Assembly: GCA_963825405.1 (NCBI GenBank) | Contig: CAWGTB010000006.1 | Span: 124,001 to 188,000 of the forward strand | Direction of reading: 5' to 3' | Origin: JACPNO01 sp963825405 | GTDB taxonomy: Bacteria > Acidobacteriota > Terriglobia > Bryobacterales > Bryobacteraceae | Length of the DNA stretch: 64,000 nt | Shown: positions 7,460-19,082 of the stretch, one piece after another | Numbering within the stretch: the stretch's first letter is position 1 | Layout: each line of letters starts with the position of its first letter | Program-made: the position numbers and the translations under genes | The notes under the pieces: generated by a model | Database searches by the model: none | What the model saw: the letters and a program-made list of their open reading frames with translations, nothing else | Told to the model about the DNA's origin: nothing

Positions 7460-8054
7460 GTGATGCGACTGATAACACTTCTACTCGTGTATGTCTGTGT
7501 CGGGGCGGCGGAAGAGCCCACCTATTGTTCGTTCGAAGTGAAAGTGAGTAAGCCATCCGGGGTTCCGTTCGCGAAGGTTCCGGTCGCGCTGGTCGAAAAC
7601 AGAACGCAATTCGGCACCGTGTTCACTGATGCGAACGGCTTGGCGAGGATCTGCGATGCACCGCTACACAGGGTAGATATCGTAGTGGGCATTGACCTGT
7701 GCGGAATGGTTCTGGTTGAAGAATGTTAGGCCCACGTGGCCCACTACCCGGCATGTTTTCGTCACCTATGTTGAAGAATGGTGTCCACATTTCGTTTTCG
7801 CAGATCAGTGTCAATCTCTAATACATATCGAAGATGAGAGGGGGCAGCCCCTGGATGGCGCGCGATTTGATGGGCGACCTTCCGGACCGGCCGTTAGTGA
7901 CTTGTTCGGGCGGTTTTTCCGTACGCTCAAGCGCGGTGAAAAACTGGAAGGGACCGTGACGAAACAGGGATATCAACCAGCACCTGTCTCAGAGCAGTGC
8001 CTTCGCGACGGCGAAGACACAGTGGAGACAAAGGTCGTCCTGCGTAAACAATAG
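7460..8054 (+). CDS. secreted protein with carboxypeptidase-regulatory-like repeats (frameshifted)
   Basis: Two plus-strand frames (7460-7729 and about 7720-8054) join into one protein of about 195 residues. It has a signal peptide (MRLITLLLVYVCVGAAEEP) and then two beta-sandwich modules with the pattern FAKVPVALVENRTQFGTVFT and LDGARFDGRPSGPAVSDLFG. These are carboxypeptidase-regulatory/Cna-B-like repeats in which a polar loop precedes GxF. The frame changes near 7720 (LCGMVLV to KNVRPTWP) by a single base. The start is GTG 7460 or ATG 7463. Extracytoplasmic, function unknown. Confidence 0.6.
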
Positions 8055-8118
8055 GATGACCCTCCACGTCATCCTCCAATTGCCAGCCGCACAGCTCCCC
8101 CTGTAAAGTGGAGGTACC

Positions 8119-8991
8119 ATGTCCATGGCCATCCTCAAAGAGATCCGGCGTGCCGTCAGTACGCTCGACCCGGGGGAGGTGGACGCCCAAGCCCGCCGCC
8201 GCGTCGATATCGGTCTAATCGCCGCCGATGAAGCCGGCTTCGCGGAGATGGAGGAATTTCTCCTGCCTTCCGCCAAGACGCCGCCGCGCAAGCGCGCCGA
8301 ATCGAGCGTCCTGCTGCATCGCGTGGGCGTAAGCGAGCAAACCGCATTCGATTTTCTGCTGGCCGCGCCCGATGCCGATGCGCCTGGGCACGCCATCATC
8401 TATCGCGCCGGTGACAAAGAAACCACGCTGCGCGAAATCCTGGTGCAGAACGAAGACTTGGGTTTGGCGCTGGCACGAAGTTTCTATCCGTTCCGCCAGC
8501 CGGTGGTCGATCGCGCCATTTACACCGTCTCGCGCGAGAACGCCCTGTTTGCCGTGGTCACGGCCCTGCCCGATGTGATTCCCAGCCTGGCCGAGCTGCC
8601 GTGGTCGCTGGGCGAATTCGCCAGCGATACCGCGTTCCTCACCATCAACCAGATTCGCCTGGCGTTTATGATTGCCGCCGCTAGCGGCAAGCCGGTGGGA
8701 TATTCGCTGCAAAAGAGCGAAATCGCGTCGATCGTGGCCAGCGCCTTTGGCTGGCGGGCGCTGGCGCGGGAACTGGCTGGCAAGATTCCGTTCGGCTGTG
8801 GACTGATTCCTAAAGGCGCGATCGCGTTCGCCGGAACTTTCGTTGTAGGAATGGGACTGGAACGATTCCATCGCACTGGATCCGGCTTTTCCGGACGCGA
8901 GGGCAGCGATGTCTACCGCCTGGCTTATGAGCGCGGCAAGAGCGTGGTCGAAGGCCTGCTGCGCGGATTAAAAAATCGCAACGCTGCCTGA
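8119..8991 (+). CDS. DUF697-family protein
   Basis: 290-residue protein. The central and C-terminal region (ASDTAFLTINQIRLAFMIAA, then GWRALARELAGKIPFGCGLI and KGAIAFAGTFVVGMGLERF) matches the DUF697/YcjF-type domain. That domain carries two weakly hydrophobic helices and is commonly attached to or encoded beside GTPases. No GTPase domain is present here; the N-terminal 150 residues are a partly conserved alpha/beta region. A purine-rich stretch (GTGGAGG) precedes the ATG. It probably associates with the membrane; role unknown. Confidence 0.7.
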   Translation: MSMAILKEIRRAVSTLDPGEVDAQARRRVDIGLIAADEAGFAEMEEFLLPSAKTPPRKRAESSVLLHRVGVSEQTAFDFLLAAPDADAPGHAIIYRAGDKETTLREILVQNEDLGLALARSFYPFRQPVVDRAIYTVSRENALFAVVTALPDVIPSLAELPWSLGEFASDTAFLTINQIRLAFMIAAASGKPVGYSLQKSEIASIVASAFGWRALARELAGKIPFGCGLIPKGAIAFAGTFVVGMGLERFHRTGSGFSGREGSDVYRLAYERGKSVVEGLLRGLKNRNAA

Positions 8992-9031
8992 GTAAGCCGC
9001 GTCTTATTGGGGTATGCAGAGGGGAGGGGTT

Positions 9032-9862
9032 ATGCTCCGTTATTTTTACAATTGCATCCTGGCAGCCGGGCTGGTGAGCCTCGGGTTTGCCGACACGCTG
9101 AATCTGAAGGACGGCCGCGCGGTGGAGGGAACATTCCTGGGCGGGAACACACGCGAAATTCGCATGGAAGTCGGCGGCAACATTCAGAATTTTGCCATCG
9201 ATCAGGTCGAGAGCATCCACTTCCGCGGTAATCCGAACGCCGATGCCGCGCCCCCTCCGAGAGATATGCCCGTTCTGCGCGACTCCACTCCCCGCGAGCG
9301 GCCCAGCATTCTTCGCCCCGATGCTTCCAGTCAGAGTTACTCGCGTCCCGCGACCGCAGGCATTGAGTTGCCGGCCGGCACGCCACTGGTGGTGCGCATG
9401 ATCGAATCGGTGGATTCCCAGGTGAACCACACCGGCCAAACATTTCGCGCCAGCCTGGATGAACCTGTGCTGATCAACGGCGAAACGGCCATTCCGCGCG
9501 GCGCTGACGTCACCGTCAAGCTGGTGGACGACAAAGAATCCGGAAAAATTAGCGGTAAAACCGTGCTTACGCTGGACCTGGTTTCGGTGATGGTGCAAGG
9601 CCGTTGGGTGGATATCAACACGCAGGCAGTCCAGCAAGCCAGCGCCGGCCGCGGAGCCCGGAGCGGTAAGGTCATCGGCGGAACGGCGGCGCTCGGAGCC
9701 ATCATTGGCGCGATCGCTGGCGGCGGCAGAGGAGCGGCCATTGGAGCAGGCGCAGGCGCGGCCGCGGGAACCGGCGCCGAAGTCATGACCAAAGGCCAGC
9801 GCGTCAAAATTCCGACTGAAACGCGCCTGACGTTCAATCTGGAATATCCGATTAAGATTTGA
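9032..9862 (+). CDS. secreted/periplasmic protein with glycine-zipper region
   Basis: 276-residue protein with a signal peptide (MLRYFYNCILAAGLVSLGFA). An N-terminal strand-rich domain (LNLKDGRAVEGTFLGG) recurs in acidobacterial secreted proteins. A Pro/Arg-rich linker is followed by a beta domain (AGTPLVVRMIESVDSQ, then FRASLDEPVLINGETAIPRG). Near the end is a glycine zipper (GTAALGAIIGAIAGGGRGAA) that could insert in or cross a membrane. ATG 9032 is preferred over the in-frame ATG at 9014 because it begins the signal peptide. It overlaps the next gene by TTGA. Function unknown. Confidence 0.75.
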   Translation: MLRYFYNCILAAGLVSLGFADTLNLKDGRAVEGTFLGGNTREIRMEVGGNIQNFAIDQVESIHFRGNPNADAAPPPRDMPVLRDSTPRERPSILRPDASSQSYSRPATAGIELPAGTPLVVRMIESVDSQVNHTGQTFRASLDEPVLINGETAIPRGADVTVKLVDDKESGKISGKTVLTLDLVSVMVQGRWVDINTQAVQQASAGRGARSGKVIGGTAALGAIIGAIAGGGRGAAIGAGAGAAAGTGAEVMTKGQRVKIPTETRLTFNLEYPIKI

Positions 9863-10197
9863 AGCTCACTGAAGAAAGCATCTTAGAGCGGCTGCGCCGG
9901 ATTTGTAGCGCCCTGCCTGACACCACCGAGACGGTCACGTTTGGGCACCCGACGTTCAAGACCCAGGGCAAGACATTCACGGTACTCGAAACCTATAAGG
10001 ACGAGCTTTCGATCTGCATCAAGGTGGGCAAGACCCTGCAAAGTGTGTTCGAAGCCGACCCTCGGTTTTATCGCACGCCCTACATCGGCAAACACGGCTG
10101 GGTATCGCTCAAGGTGCATGCGGCGCCGCTGAACTGGGCCGAGATCAAGTCCCTGGTCAAGCAAAGCCACGACCTGGTCCTGAGCTCCAAAAAGTAG
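9859..10197 (+). CDS. MmcQ/YjbR-family protein
   Basis: 112-residue single-domain protein. ALPDTTETVTFGHPTFKTQG at the N-terminus and YIGKHGWVSLKVH with a final LVKQSHDLV are the usual blocks of the YjbR fold, a small double-wing DNA-binding-like fold of unknown role. The TTG start at 9859 overlaps the upstream TGA (TTGA), so translation is probably coupled to the preceding gene. Confidence 0.88.
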   Translation: MKLTEESILERLRRICSALPDTTETVTFGHPTFKTQGKTFTVLETYKDELSICIKVGKTLQSVFEADPRFYRTPYIGKHGWVSLKVHAAPLNWAEIKSLVKQSHDLVLSSKK

Positions 10198-10710
10198 TTA
10201 GATCGAACCCGCTCGCACACAGTAAACCAATCTGTCCTGGCCTTCGGGATCGATCCTTGATTCCAGACGAACCCCGCCTATTTTTTCCACGGCTTTCTGC
10301 GAACGCAGGTTTTGCGGACTCACGTAAAGGACCACGCTGGTCACGAATTGGAAAGCGTGCCCCAGCATGAGTCGCTTCATCTCTCCGTTGTAAGCGCCGC
10401 CCCAGTGCGACCTGGCGAGGAACGTCCAGCCGATTTCAATTTCGCTTCTTGCCTGATCGTAGCCGTGAAATCGGGTCGCCCCGATGACTTGCCCGTTTTT
10501 GGAATCGATGGCGATCAATGCACCGCCCGATTCCAGGGCTTCGCGGAAATATTGTTTGAAGACGTCTTCCCGATAGCGATCTCTGGCAGGATGCTGCTCC
10601 CAAATCAGTGGATCGGAAGCGACGGCGTAGAGCTCTTGATAATCCTGAGGCTGAAGCGGCCTGAGTTCGAGCAGCTCACCTTTCAAAACCGGCTGGATAT
10701 CAAAAGACAC
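10198..10710 (-). CDS. GNAT-family N-acetyltransferase (RimJ/RimL-like)
   Basis: 170-residue acetyl-CoA-dependent acyltransferase. LLELRPLQPQDYQELYAVAS is the usual N-terminal strand-helix of RimJ/RimL-type GNATs, GQVIGATRFHGYDQARSEIE is the central sheet, and VSPQNLRSQKAVEKIGGVR is the CoA-binding N-x-x-S-x-x-x-x-E-K-x-G motif. The GTG start follows the stop of the metallopeptidase gene directly (TAAGTG), so the two are co-transcribed. The substrate (an amine or protein N-terminus) is unknown. Confidence 0.88.
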   Translation of the reverse strand: MSFDIQPVLKGELLELRPLQPQDYQELYAVASDPLIWEQHPARDRYREDVFKQYFREALESGGALIAIDSKNGQVIGATRFHGYDQARSEIEIGWTFLARSHWGGAYNGEMKRLMLGHAFQFVTSVVLYVSPQNLRSQKAVEKIGGVRLESRIDPEGQDRLVYCVRAGSI

Positions 10711-11649
10711 TTATCGCGAGGCAAACGTATTGCAGTCGGAGACCTGTCCCGACTGCAATCCGCGCTTGAACCACTCCGTGCGCTGCGCCGAGGAACCGTG
10801 AGTGAACGTTTCCGGGCTGACCCGCCCGCGCGCCATCTTTTGCAAACGATCGTCGCCGATCGCCGACGCCGCATGGAGCGCCTGCGCGACGTCCGCCTCA
10901 TCAATGATCTTCCGCTCTTCCGTGGAGTATCCCCACACGCCGGCGAAGCAATCGGCTTGCAGTTCCAGCTTGACCGAAAGCTGATTGCGACTTGCCGGAT
11001 TCCGCTGCTGCATGCCTCGCACCTTGGTTTCGATTCCGAGCAGGCGCTGCACGTGGTGGCCAATTTCGTGCGCAATCACGTAGGCTTGCGCGAATTTGCC
11101 CGGCGCGCCAAAGCGTTTTTCGAGTTCGTCAAAGAATCCAAGATCGAGATAAACCTTCTGATCTTCGGGACAGTAGAAAGGACCAACGGCCGATTGCGCC
11201 TGTCCGCAAGCCGATGGATAGGCGTCCCGGTATAGCACCAGCCGGGCATGGCGATAAGGGACGCTGGTCGAACGCGGCAGGGTCTTGTCCCAATTGGCCT
11301 GTACGTCGTTCAGCACAAACTTGACGAACTCGTACTCGGGCTTCTCTTGCGCATCCCGCTGGGTGCTGCGTGGCGGAGGTCCGCCATATGGCCGGGTGAT
11401 TGGCGGTCGAGGAACCGGCGCACCGCCACCCGGTCCCAGGAAAACGGAGAAGAAATTCTGCCGGAACAGCAGGCTCAGAACGCCAATGACCAGCACGCCG
11501 CCGATGCCCAGGTGCACGCCGCCGAAACCGCCGCCACCAAAGGGTCCGCCGCCGCCGAATCCGCCGCCTCCGCCAAATCCTCCGCCGCCACCGCTATCGT
11601 CGCGGCGATCCTCAATGTCTTCGTCGGAACCGCCCGGTGTCCATTGCAT
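10711..11649 (-). CDS. YpfJ-family neutral zinc metallopeptidase
   Basis: 312-residue membrane-anchored protease. A very Gly-rich N-terminus (about residues 18-45) precedes one membrane segment (LGIGGVLVIGVLSLLF). The C-terminal domain contains AQAYVIAHEIGHHVQ, the zinc-binding HExxH helix, and LELQADCFAGVWG with the third ligand (Glu), as in PF04228. These are gluzincin-like proteins of unknown substrate, with the active domain outside the cytoplasmic membrane. It abuts the GNAT gene downstream. Confidence 0.9.
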   Translation of the reverse strand: MQWTPGGSDEDIEDRRDDSGGGGGFGGGGGFGGGGPFGGGGFGGVHLGIGGVLVIGVLSLLFRQNFFSVFLGPGGGAPVPRPPITRPYGGPPPRSTQRDAQEKPEYEFVKFVLNDVQANWDKTLPRSTSVPYRHARLVLYRDAYPSACGQAQSAVGPFYCPEDQKVYLDLGFFDELEKRFGAPGKFAQAYVIAHEIGHHVQRLLGIETKVRGMQQRNPASRNQLSVKLELQADCFAGVWGYSTEERKIIDEADVAQALHAASAIGDDRLQKMARGRVSPETFTHGSSAQRTEWFKRGLQSGQVSDCNTFASR

Positions 11650-11661
11650 ACCTCTACAAGC

Positions 11662-12735
<1,074 letters not shown>

Positions 12736-12846
12736 GCGAAAAGCTCCTTAAGAGGAAGATGGACCAAGTCAGTATACCTTGTGAATTGGCAGCGCAGCCA
12801 TTACACTGAGGGAGTGGCTCGGGCGTCTCGGTTCGAGCTGTGCATT

Positions 12847-12923
12847 CGGGGCGTGGCTCAGCCTGGTAGAGCGCCTGGTTCGGGACCAGGAGGTCCGGAG
12901 TTCGAATCTCCGCGCCCCGACCA
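12847..12923 (+). tRNA. tRNA-Pro (CGG)
   Basis: Acceptor stem CGGGGCG pairs with CGCCCCG, followed by A and encoded CCA. The D-arm reads GCTCAGCCTGGTAGAGC, the anticodon stem-loop CTGGTTCGGGACCAG gives anticodon CGG, and the T-arm is GAGTTCGAATCTC. 77 bases, unbroken. Confidence 0.96.
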
Positions 12924-12962
12924 AATCCCTCTTTAGTCAAACCATCACCTGACTTTCAACAA

Positions 12963-13307
12963 TCACTGTAGTCCCGCGAATGTCGATGGCACCTCGAACG
13001 TTCCCTCGACCACCTCGACGAAGTTTCTCTCTTCGCGCAGGATCAGCCGCTTGGCCTGAGCCATGGCCAGATTCTCACGCGCCTCCGGATCCGCTTTCAA
13101 GCGGGCGCGGTAAATCTCATACGCGGCCAGGCTGTCGAAAGCAATCAACCCCCAGGCCACATCGTTGGTGCCTTCGTACGGCAGAAAATATCCCACCAGG
13201 TGGCCGCCGCAGCGGGGAATGATGCGGCCCCAGTTCTCGGCGTACTTCTTGAATCCGTCCCGCTGGAACGGATCGATCTGGTAGCGGATGACGCAGGTGA
13301 TTTTCAT
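12963..13307 (-). CDS. NIPSNAP-family protein
   Basis: 114-residue dimeric alpha-beta-barrel protein. MKITCVIRYQIDPFQRDGFK, then KYAENWGRIIPRCGGHLVGY, then AYEIYRARLKADPEARENL are the standard NIPSNAP strand-helix blocks. The in-frame ATG at 13307 starts exactly at the first beta-strand; the longer 13346 start adds only an Arg-rich leader. It is divergent from the ArsR-type regulator at 13464. NIPSNAP genes are often beside ArsR regulators, so that regulator may control it. Enzymatic role unknown. Confidence 0.85.
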   Translation of the reverse strand: MKITCVIRYQIDPFQRDGFKKYAENWGRIIPRCGGHLVGYFLPYEGTNDVAWGLIAFDSLAAYEIYRARLKADPEARENLAMAQAKRLILREERNFVEVVEGTFEVPSTFAGLQ

Positions 13308-13463
13308 GGCTGGTCTCCTCGCGGCTGGTCGGCGTCGCGCATCCAAGCCAGCGACGCCGCCACGATGATTCCCATCGCGTCACGGCGGCTTATCGTCATC
13401 GCGGATTCACATGCCGCAGTATGCCGTTTGTACGGGCAGGAACACTTCGTTTACCATCAAAGT

Positions 13464-14162
13464 ATGGATGTCGAACAGCACGCCGACGCTGCAGTCTCCA
13501 GAATCGCCGCGGCCATCGGCGAGCCGGCGCGGGCGCGTATGCTCTACTGCCTGATGGACGGCCACGCGCGAACCAGCACGGAGCTGGCGATGGTGGCCGA
13601 AGTGAGCCCATCCACCGCCAGCGTGCACCTGAGCCGGCTGAAAACGAGCGCATCTGGTGAAAGTGATGGTGCAGGGAAAGCATCGCTACTACAGCCTGGA
13701 TGGTCCCCACGTGGCCGCGCGCTTGAAGGGCTGAGCGTGCTCGCCGGCGGCCGCCGCGGCAAGTTCGTACCCAACACGCCCAGCCGGCTGCGCGCCGCGC
13801 GGACTTGCTACGACCACCTGGCCGGCGCCATCGGCGTGTCGCTCCACGATCGCTTCCAAGCTCTGGCGTGGCTGTCCGCCGCGAGCGGCAGATGCCTACG
13901 ATCTCACCGCGCGCCGGCACCGAAGGCGTTGGAAGCTCTCGGCGTGGATATCGAGGCCACCCGCACGCTGCGCCGCCGCTTCGCTTACGCCTGCCTGGAT
14001 TGGAGTGAGCGCAGGCCGCACCTCGGTGGAGCGTTGGGAGCGGCGCTTCTGAAAATCGCGCTGAAGCGAAAATGGGTGATCCAGGATCTCGACAGCCGGG
14101 TCTTAGAAGTTACGAGTGTGGGCCGCCACGACATGCTGGCGCGCTTCGGCCTTCACATTTGA
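13464..14162 (+). CDS. ArsR-family transcriptional regulator (two or more frameshifts)
   Basis: Winged-helix repressor. The N-terminus (MDVEQHADAAVSRIAAAIGE, ARARMLYCLMDGHARTSTEL, AEVSPSTASVHLSRL) is a clear ArsR helix-turn-helix. Just after it the frame slips: the wing HLVKVMVQGKHRYYSLDGPH is in another frame at about 13650-13725. The first frame then resumes and gives a C-terminal helical region ending in RRFAYACLDWSERRPHLGGA and VIQDLDSRVLEVTSVG. Another irregularity sits near 13890. The paired slips look like sequence errors, so the gene is probably functional. It is divergent from the NIPSNAP gene. Confidence 0.75.
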   Translation: MDVEQHADAAVSRIAAAIGEPARARMLYCLMDGHARTSTELAMVAEVSPSTASVHLSRLKTSASGESDGAGKASLLQPGWSPRGRALEGLSVLAGGRRGKFVPNTPSRLRAARTCYDHLAGAIGVSLHDRFQALAWLSAASGRCLRSHRAPAPKALEALGVDIEATRTLRRRFAYACLDWSERRPHLGGALGAALLKIALKRKWVIQDLDSRVLEVTSVGRHDMLARFGLHI

Positions 14163-14281
14163 TAAGCGGTGCCGCGCGGCGAGTCACAATCGGAGATGTA
14201 CAGACTAGATACCATATCCCTTCGGGAATAGTGGTTGCCCCGGCGTGCGATAATGGCCGCTTGGATGTCACGGGGCGATCG

Positions 14282-17200
14282 TTGATTGGAAAAGGGATAA
14301 CTACAACACTCCTCTTTCGTTGTGGCGTGCTGCTGATCTTCGCAGCCGCCACCATGGACCGGGCCGGCGCGCAAACCGACGGCGCCGATTTCTTCGAGAA
14401 AAATGTTCGCCCGGTGCTGGCGCAGCGCTGTCTGGTGTGCCACGGGGGCGGCGGCGAGCCGATGGGCGGACTTCGCCTCGACAGCCGCGAAGCGATCCTG
14501 CATGGCGGAACCCGCGGGCCAGCAATCGTTGCCGGCAAACCCGATGAGAGCTTGCTGATCCAAGCTGTCCGGCAAACTGGCAACGGCCTGCAAGATGCCG
14601 CCCAGCGGCAAGTTGAGCGACGCCGAGATCGCGCTTAATCGCGCAATGGATCGCGATGGGAGCACCCTGGGCGAACAGCGCGCCGCAGGCCGCGAAATCG
14701 CCGCAGAAGTTCTGGGCTTTCGTGCCGCCGGCGGACTCCGCTGTCCCGGCAGTGAAAAATCCCAGTTGGGTGAAGACGCCGATCGATGCCTTTATCCTGG
14801 CGGCTCTCGAAGCCAAGCAACTGACGCCCGCGCCGCCCGCCAGCAAGCGCGAACTCATTCGCCGCGCTACTTTCGATCTGACCGGCCTTCCTCCCACGCC
14901 CGAAGAAGTGGCGGCTTTCCTCAATGACGCCAAGCCCGACGCGTTCGCGCGCGTGGTGGACCGGCTGCTCGCTTCTCCGCGCTATGGCGAGCGCTGGGGA
15001 CGGCACTGGCTGGACGTCGCGCGCTACGCGGATTCGAACGGCCTCGACGAAAATCTGGTGTACCGCAACGCCTACCGCTATCGCGATTACGTGATCCAGG
15101 CGTTCAACAAGGACAAGCCCTACGACCAGTTTGTGCGCGAGCAACTGGCCGGCGATCTACTTCCCGGCGCCGAGCGATTTGTCGACAACATTTGAACGCT
15201 GGACCGCCACCGGCTATCTGTCGCTCGGCGCCAAAATGCTGGCCGAAGACGATCCCGTGAAGATGGAGATGGACATCGTCGACGAACAGCTCGATACGGC
15301 ATCGCGCACCTTCATGGGCCTCACCGTAGGCTGTGCCCGCTGCCACGATCATAAATTCGATCCCATCGCCCAGGCCGATTACTATTCCATGGCCGGAATC
15401 TTCAAGAGTTCGAAGACCATGGAGAATTTCAAGGTCGTGGCCAAGTGGCATGAGTATGTGCTGGCGCCGCCAGACGATCGCGCCCGTCTCGAAGCGCACG
15501 AAAAGAAAATCGAAGCCAAAGGCAAAGAGATCAGCCGGCTCACTAGCGCGGAGAATCGCAAGCTGTCCGCCGAAGCGCGCGAGAAAGTCGGCGCCTACTT
15601 GCTTGGCCGCCTCCGACGTTCTGCGTTACGAAGCGATCGCGCTGACGCCCGTGTTTGCGGGCAAAGGCAAGATGCCGGAGAGCAGCTTGATCCGCGCCGC
15701 CGGCAGCTTCGAACGCGGCAATGCGCCTCACACGCTCGAAAAGGGCAAACCGAATGTCGCGAAAGACGAGAAGGGTCCGTTCTTCGCCGAATACGACATC
15801 ACGATTCCCAAGGCAGGCAACTACCAACTGGATTTCCTGGAACAGGAGACCGGCGGCGGTACTGCGGACATCTGGATCAATGGCGTTCTGATGATGAAAG
15901 GCGCCGGCGCGGTGACGAATCGCGGCGCGTCGCCAGATGCAGGCGGTTGGTCGGTCACTGGCATTTTGCCCTTTACCGCCGGCAAGAACGTGCTGCGTCT
16001 GGAACACAAATCGCGCTTTCCTTATTTCGAGAAGCTGGCGGTCGCGCCCAACCCGCTTCCCACGGGCGCGCCCATTCCCAAATCCAATGTGCAGATCGCG
16101 CGGCGAGTACGGCATCAATCCCGGCATTCTCGATCATTGGGTGGAGGAGATGCATCGCGCGAAAGGCGCGCCCCATTCGGTGCTGTTCGCTTGGTACGTG
16201 TTTGAAGCCCAGCACGCGCTCGACGACAAAACACTGAGCGCGTGGACTTCGCCCGCAGCGCAATCGTTCCAACAGCTTCCACCCGAAGACGCGCGAAGAA
16301 CTGGCCGCGAAATATCAGCAGTTGTTCCAGGAAGCCAACCGGCAGTGGCAGGCGCTGCGTGCCACGCTTCCGCAGCCCGACGACAGCGATTCGGATATGG
16401 ATGAGCCGGCGAAGAAAGAAGTGAAGCCGGCCACACTGGCCGGATGCCGGCATGGAAGCGCTGCGTCAGGAGCTGTACGAAAAGGCCGGTCCGTTTCGCG
16501 CCCCGGATGAGCCGCGCGAGTATTTCCCCGCAGCGGCGCAAGCGCAGTTGACCCAACTGGAAAAAGAGCGCAAGGATCTGGAATCGTCCAAGCCCGAGTT
16601 TCCCCAAGCCATGGGTGTCGCCGATGGATCGCACGGCGGCGACCTCGCCGATTCATCTGCGCGGCAGCCACTGGACGCTAGGCAAAGTAGTGCCGCGCCG
16701 TTTCCTGCCGCGTCATCGCGGGAGACAACCAGCCCCCCATTCCCGCAGGACAAAGCGGCCGCCTGCAATTTGCCGAATGGCTGACCCAGCCTGAACATCC
16801 GCTCACCAGCCGCGTGATGGCAAATCGCCTCTGGCGCTGGCACTTTGGCCGCGGCATCGTCCCCACCGTGGACAACTTCGGACGCCTGGGCGATTGCCGC
16901 CCAGCAATCAGCCGCTGCTCGATTGGCTGGCGCTGCGCTTCGTCGAGAGCGGTTGGTCGATCAAGCAGATGCACCGGCTCATCATGCTCTCGAATACCTA
17001 TCAGATGAGCAGCCAGTTCGATGAGCACGCCGCCGAGGTTGATCCGGAAAACACGCTGCAGTGGCGCATGAACCGCCGTCGCCTGGAAGCGGAAGAAATA
17101 CGCGATGCGATTCTGGCCGTTGCGGGCGATCTCGATCTTACCGCCGGTGGCTCGATTCTCACTTTCAAGGATCGGCAATATGTCAGCGACACCGAGAAGC

Positions 17201-17637
17201 GCGGCGGCATCGATTACGATCGCAACCGGCGCGCGGTTTACATCCCCGTCGTGCGCAGTTCGATGTACGAAGTGTTCCAGGCTTTCGACTTGGGCGATCC
17301 AGCCACTTCGAACGGCGACCGCAACTCCACGGTGATCGCTCCGCAAGCCCTGTTCATGATGAACGGCTCGGTGGTGTTGCAGCACACACGCGCGATGGCC
17401 GAGAAGCTGCTTGCGCGCAACGACGTGGACGATGCGGGCCGCATTCGCGACGTGTACGAGCGAGCCCTGGGCAGGCCGCCTTCCGCCAAGGAAATCGATC
17501 GCGCCATGACTTTCATCGCTCAGGTGGATCACGCCATGGAAGCGCGTAATCCCGACGCTGCCTCGCGCAGGATATTCGCCTGGCAGAGTTTTTGCAAATC
17601 ATTGATCGCATCAAACGAGTTTATTTATCTGAATTGA
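14282..17637 (+). CDS. PSD1-type cytochrome-c-like protein, DUF1549/DUF1553 (multiple frameshifts)
   Basis: One secreted protein of roughly 1,100 residues split over at least six frames. Order: hydrophobic leader (TTLLFRCGVLLIFAAA); planctomycete-type cytochrome c domain with QRCLVCHGG (CxxCH heme site) near 14430; DUF1549 with KRELIRRATFDLTGLPPTPE and RYGERWGRHWLDVARYADSN; a second CxxCH (VGCARCHDHKFDP) near 15330; a carbohydrate-binding-like beta domain (about 15620-16110); and DUF1553 (WSIKQMHRLIMLSNTYQMSS, FMMNGSVVLQHTRAMAEKLL) to 17637. The start is uncertain; TTG 14282 is the best candidate. It pairs with the DUF1501 gene ten bases downstream, as in Planctomycetota and Solibacterales. 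Every domain is conserved across the breaks. Confidence 0.8.
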
Positions 17638-17647
17638 GGATTGGCTT

Positions 17648-19082
17648 ATGAACCCGCATTGGAACTCTTACCTGAATCGCAGTCTCTCGCGTCGTGAGCT
17701 GCTGCGCGTGAGCAGCACTGGATTCGGTAGTCTGGCGCTGGCGGGCCTGCTGGCGGACGAAGCGCGCGGGGCAACGCATGGGCGCGGCCACAGCCGGACC
17801 TCTCGCAGTGAAGCCGCCGCATTTCGCGCCCAAAGCCAAGCGCGTGATTTTTCTGTTCATGCACGGCGGGCCATCGCAAGTGGACACGTTCGACTACAAG
17901 CCGCTGCTCATTCGCGATCACGGCAAGCCGCTGCCGTTCCAGCGCCCCAAGGTCGTATCGAGCGAGACCTTCAATCTGCTGAAGTCGCCATGGGAATTCA
18001 AGCAATACGGCCAGAGCGGCATGTGGGTGAGCGATCTGTTCCCCAAGCTGGCGCAGCAAGTGGACGACATCTGCTTCATCAAATCCATGTGGGGATCGAA
18101 CTCGCGGCACGGCGGCGCGCTGCTGGAATTGCATACCGGCAGCGACACGTTCGTCCGGCCCAGCATGGGTTCGTGGATCACTTACGGACTCGGCACCGAG
18201 AATCAGAGCATGCCGGGCTTTATCACCATCAGCCCGACGCAGAGCCACGGCGGCGCCAACAATTACAGTTCGGGATTTCTGCCGGCTCCGTACGCGGGAA
18301 CGCCCATCGGTTCGGTGGGAATCGCCGCGCGCGACGCCAAGATCCCGTTCATCGCGAACACCGAGACGCCGCGCGATATCCAGCGCATGGAGCTCGACTA
18401 CCTGCAGGATTTGAATCACGAGCAACTGGCGCGGACCGGCCCCGATGCGTCACTCGAAGGCCGCATCGAATCTTTCGAGCTGGCGTTTCGCATGCAGACC
18501 GAGGCGCCCGGATTGCAGGACATCTCCGAGGAATCGCCAGCAACGCTCAAGCTCTACGGCATCGATAATCGCGTCACCGAAGATTTCGGCCGCCAGTGCT
18601 TGATGGCCCGCCGGCTTTCCGAGCGCGGCGTGCGCTTCGTGCAGGTGAGCCACACCTACAAATGGGACCAGCACTCCGACCTGCAGCGCGATCATTCACA
18701 AAACGCCCATGAAGTGGATCAGCCGATTGCCGGACTGCTGCGCGATCTAAAAGCGCGCGGCCTGCTGCAGGACACGCTGGTGCTGTGGGGCGGGGAATTC
18801 GGCAGGACGCCGACCGCGCAAGGCTCCGACGGGCGCGATCACAATCCGGAAGCATTCACCGTATGGATGGCCGGTGGCGGCGTCAAACCGGGGCTGCAAT
18901 ACGGCTCCACCGACGACTACGGCTACTATTCAGTGGAGAACAAAGTCCACTTCCACGACCTGCACGCGACCATCCTGCATCTGCTCGGCATGGATCACAA
19001 ACGGCTGACCTATCGCTACGCTGGCCGCGATTTCCGCTTGACCGATGTGCACGGCAACGTCGTGCACGACATCATCGCCTGA
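17648..19082 (+). CDS. DUF1501-family protein (one frameshift)
   Basis: About 475-residue sulfatase/alkaline-phosphatase-like protein exported by a Tat-like leader (SRRELLRVSSTGFGSLALAG). The main domain runs from AKRVIFLFMHGGPSQVDTFD, which holds the metal-binding N-terminal strand of DUF1501, through CLMARRLSERGVRFVQVSHT and LVLWGGEFGRTPTAQGSDGR to the C-terminal DHKRLTYRYAGRDFRLTDVH. The leader and main domain are in different frames (change at about 17775), separated by one base. It probably works with the preceding PSD1 protein, forming the usual pair of unknown substrate. Confidence 0.87.
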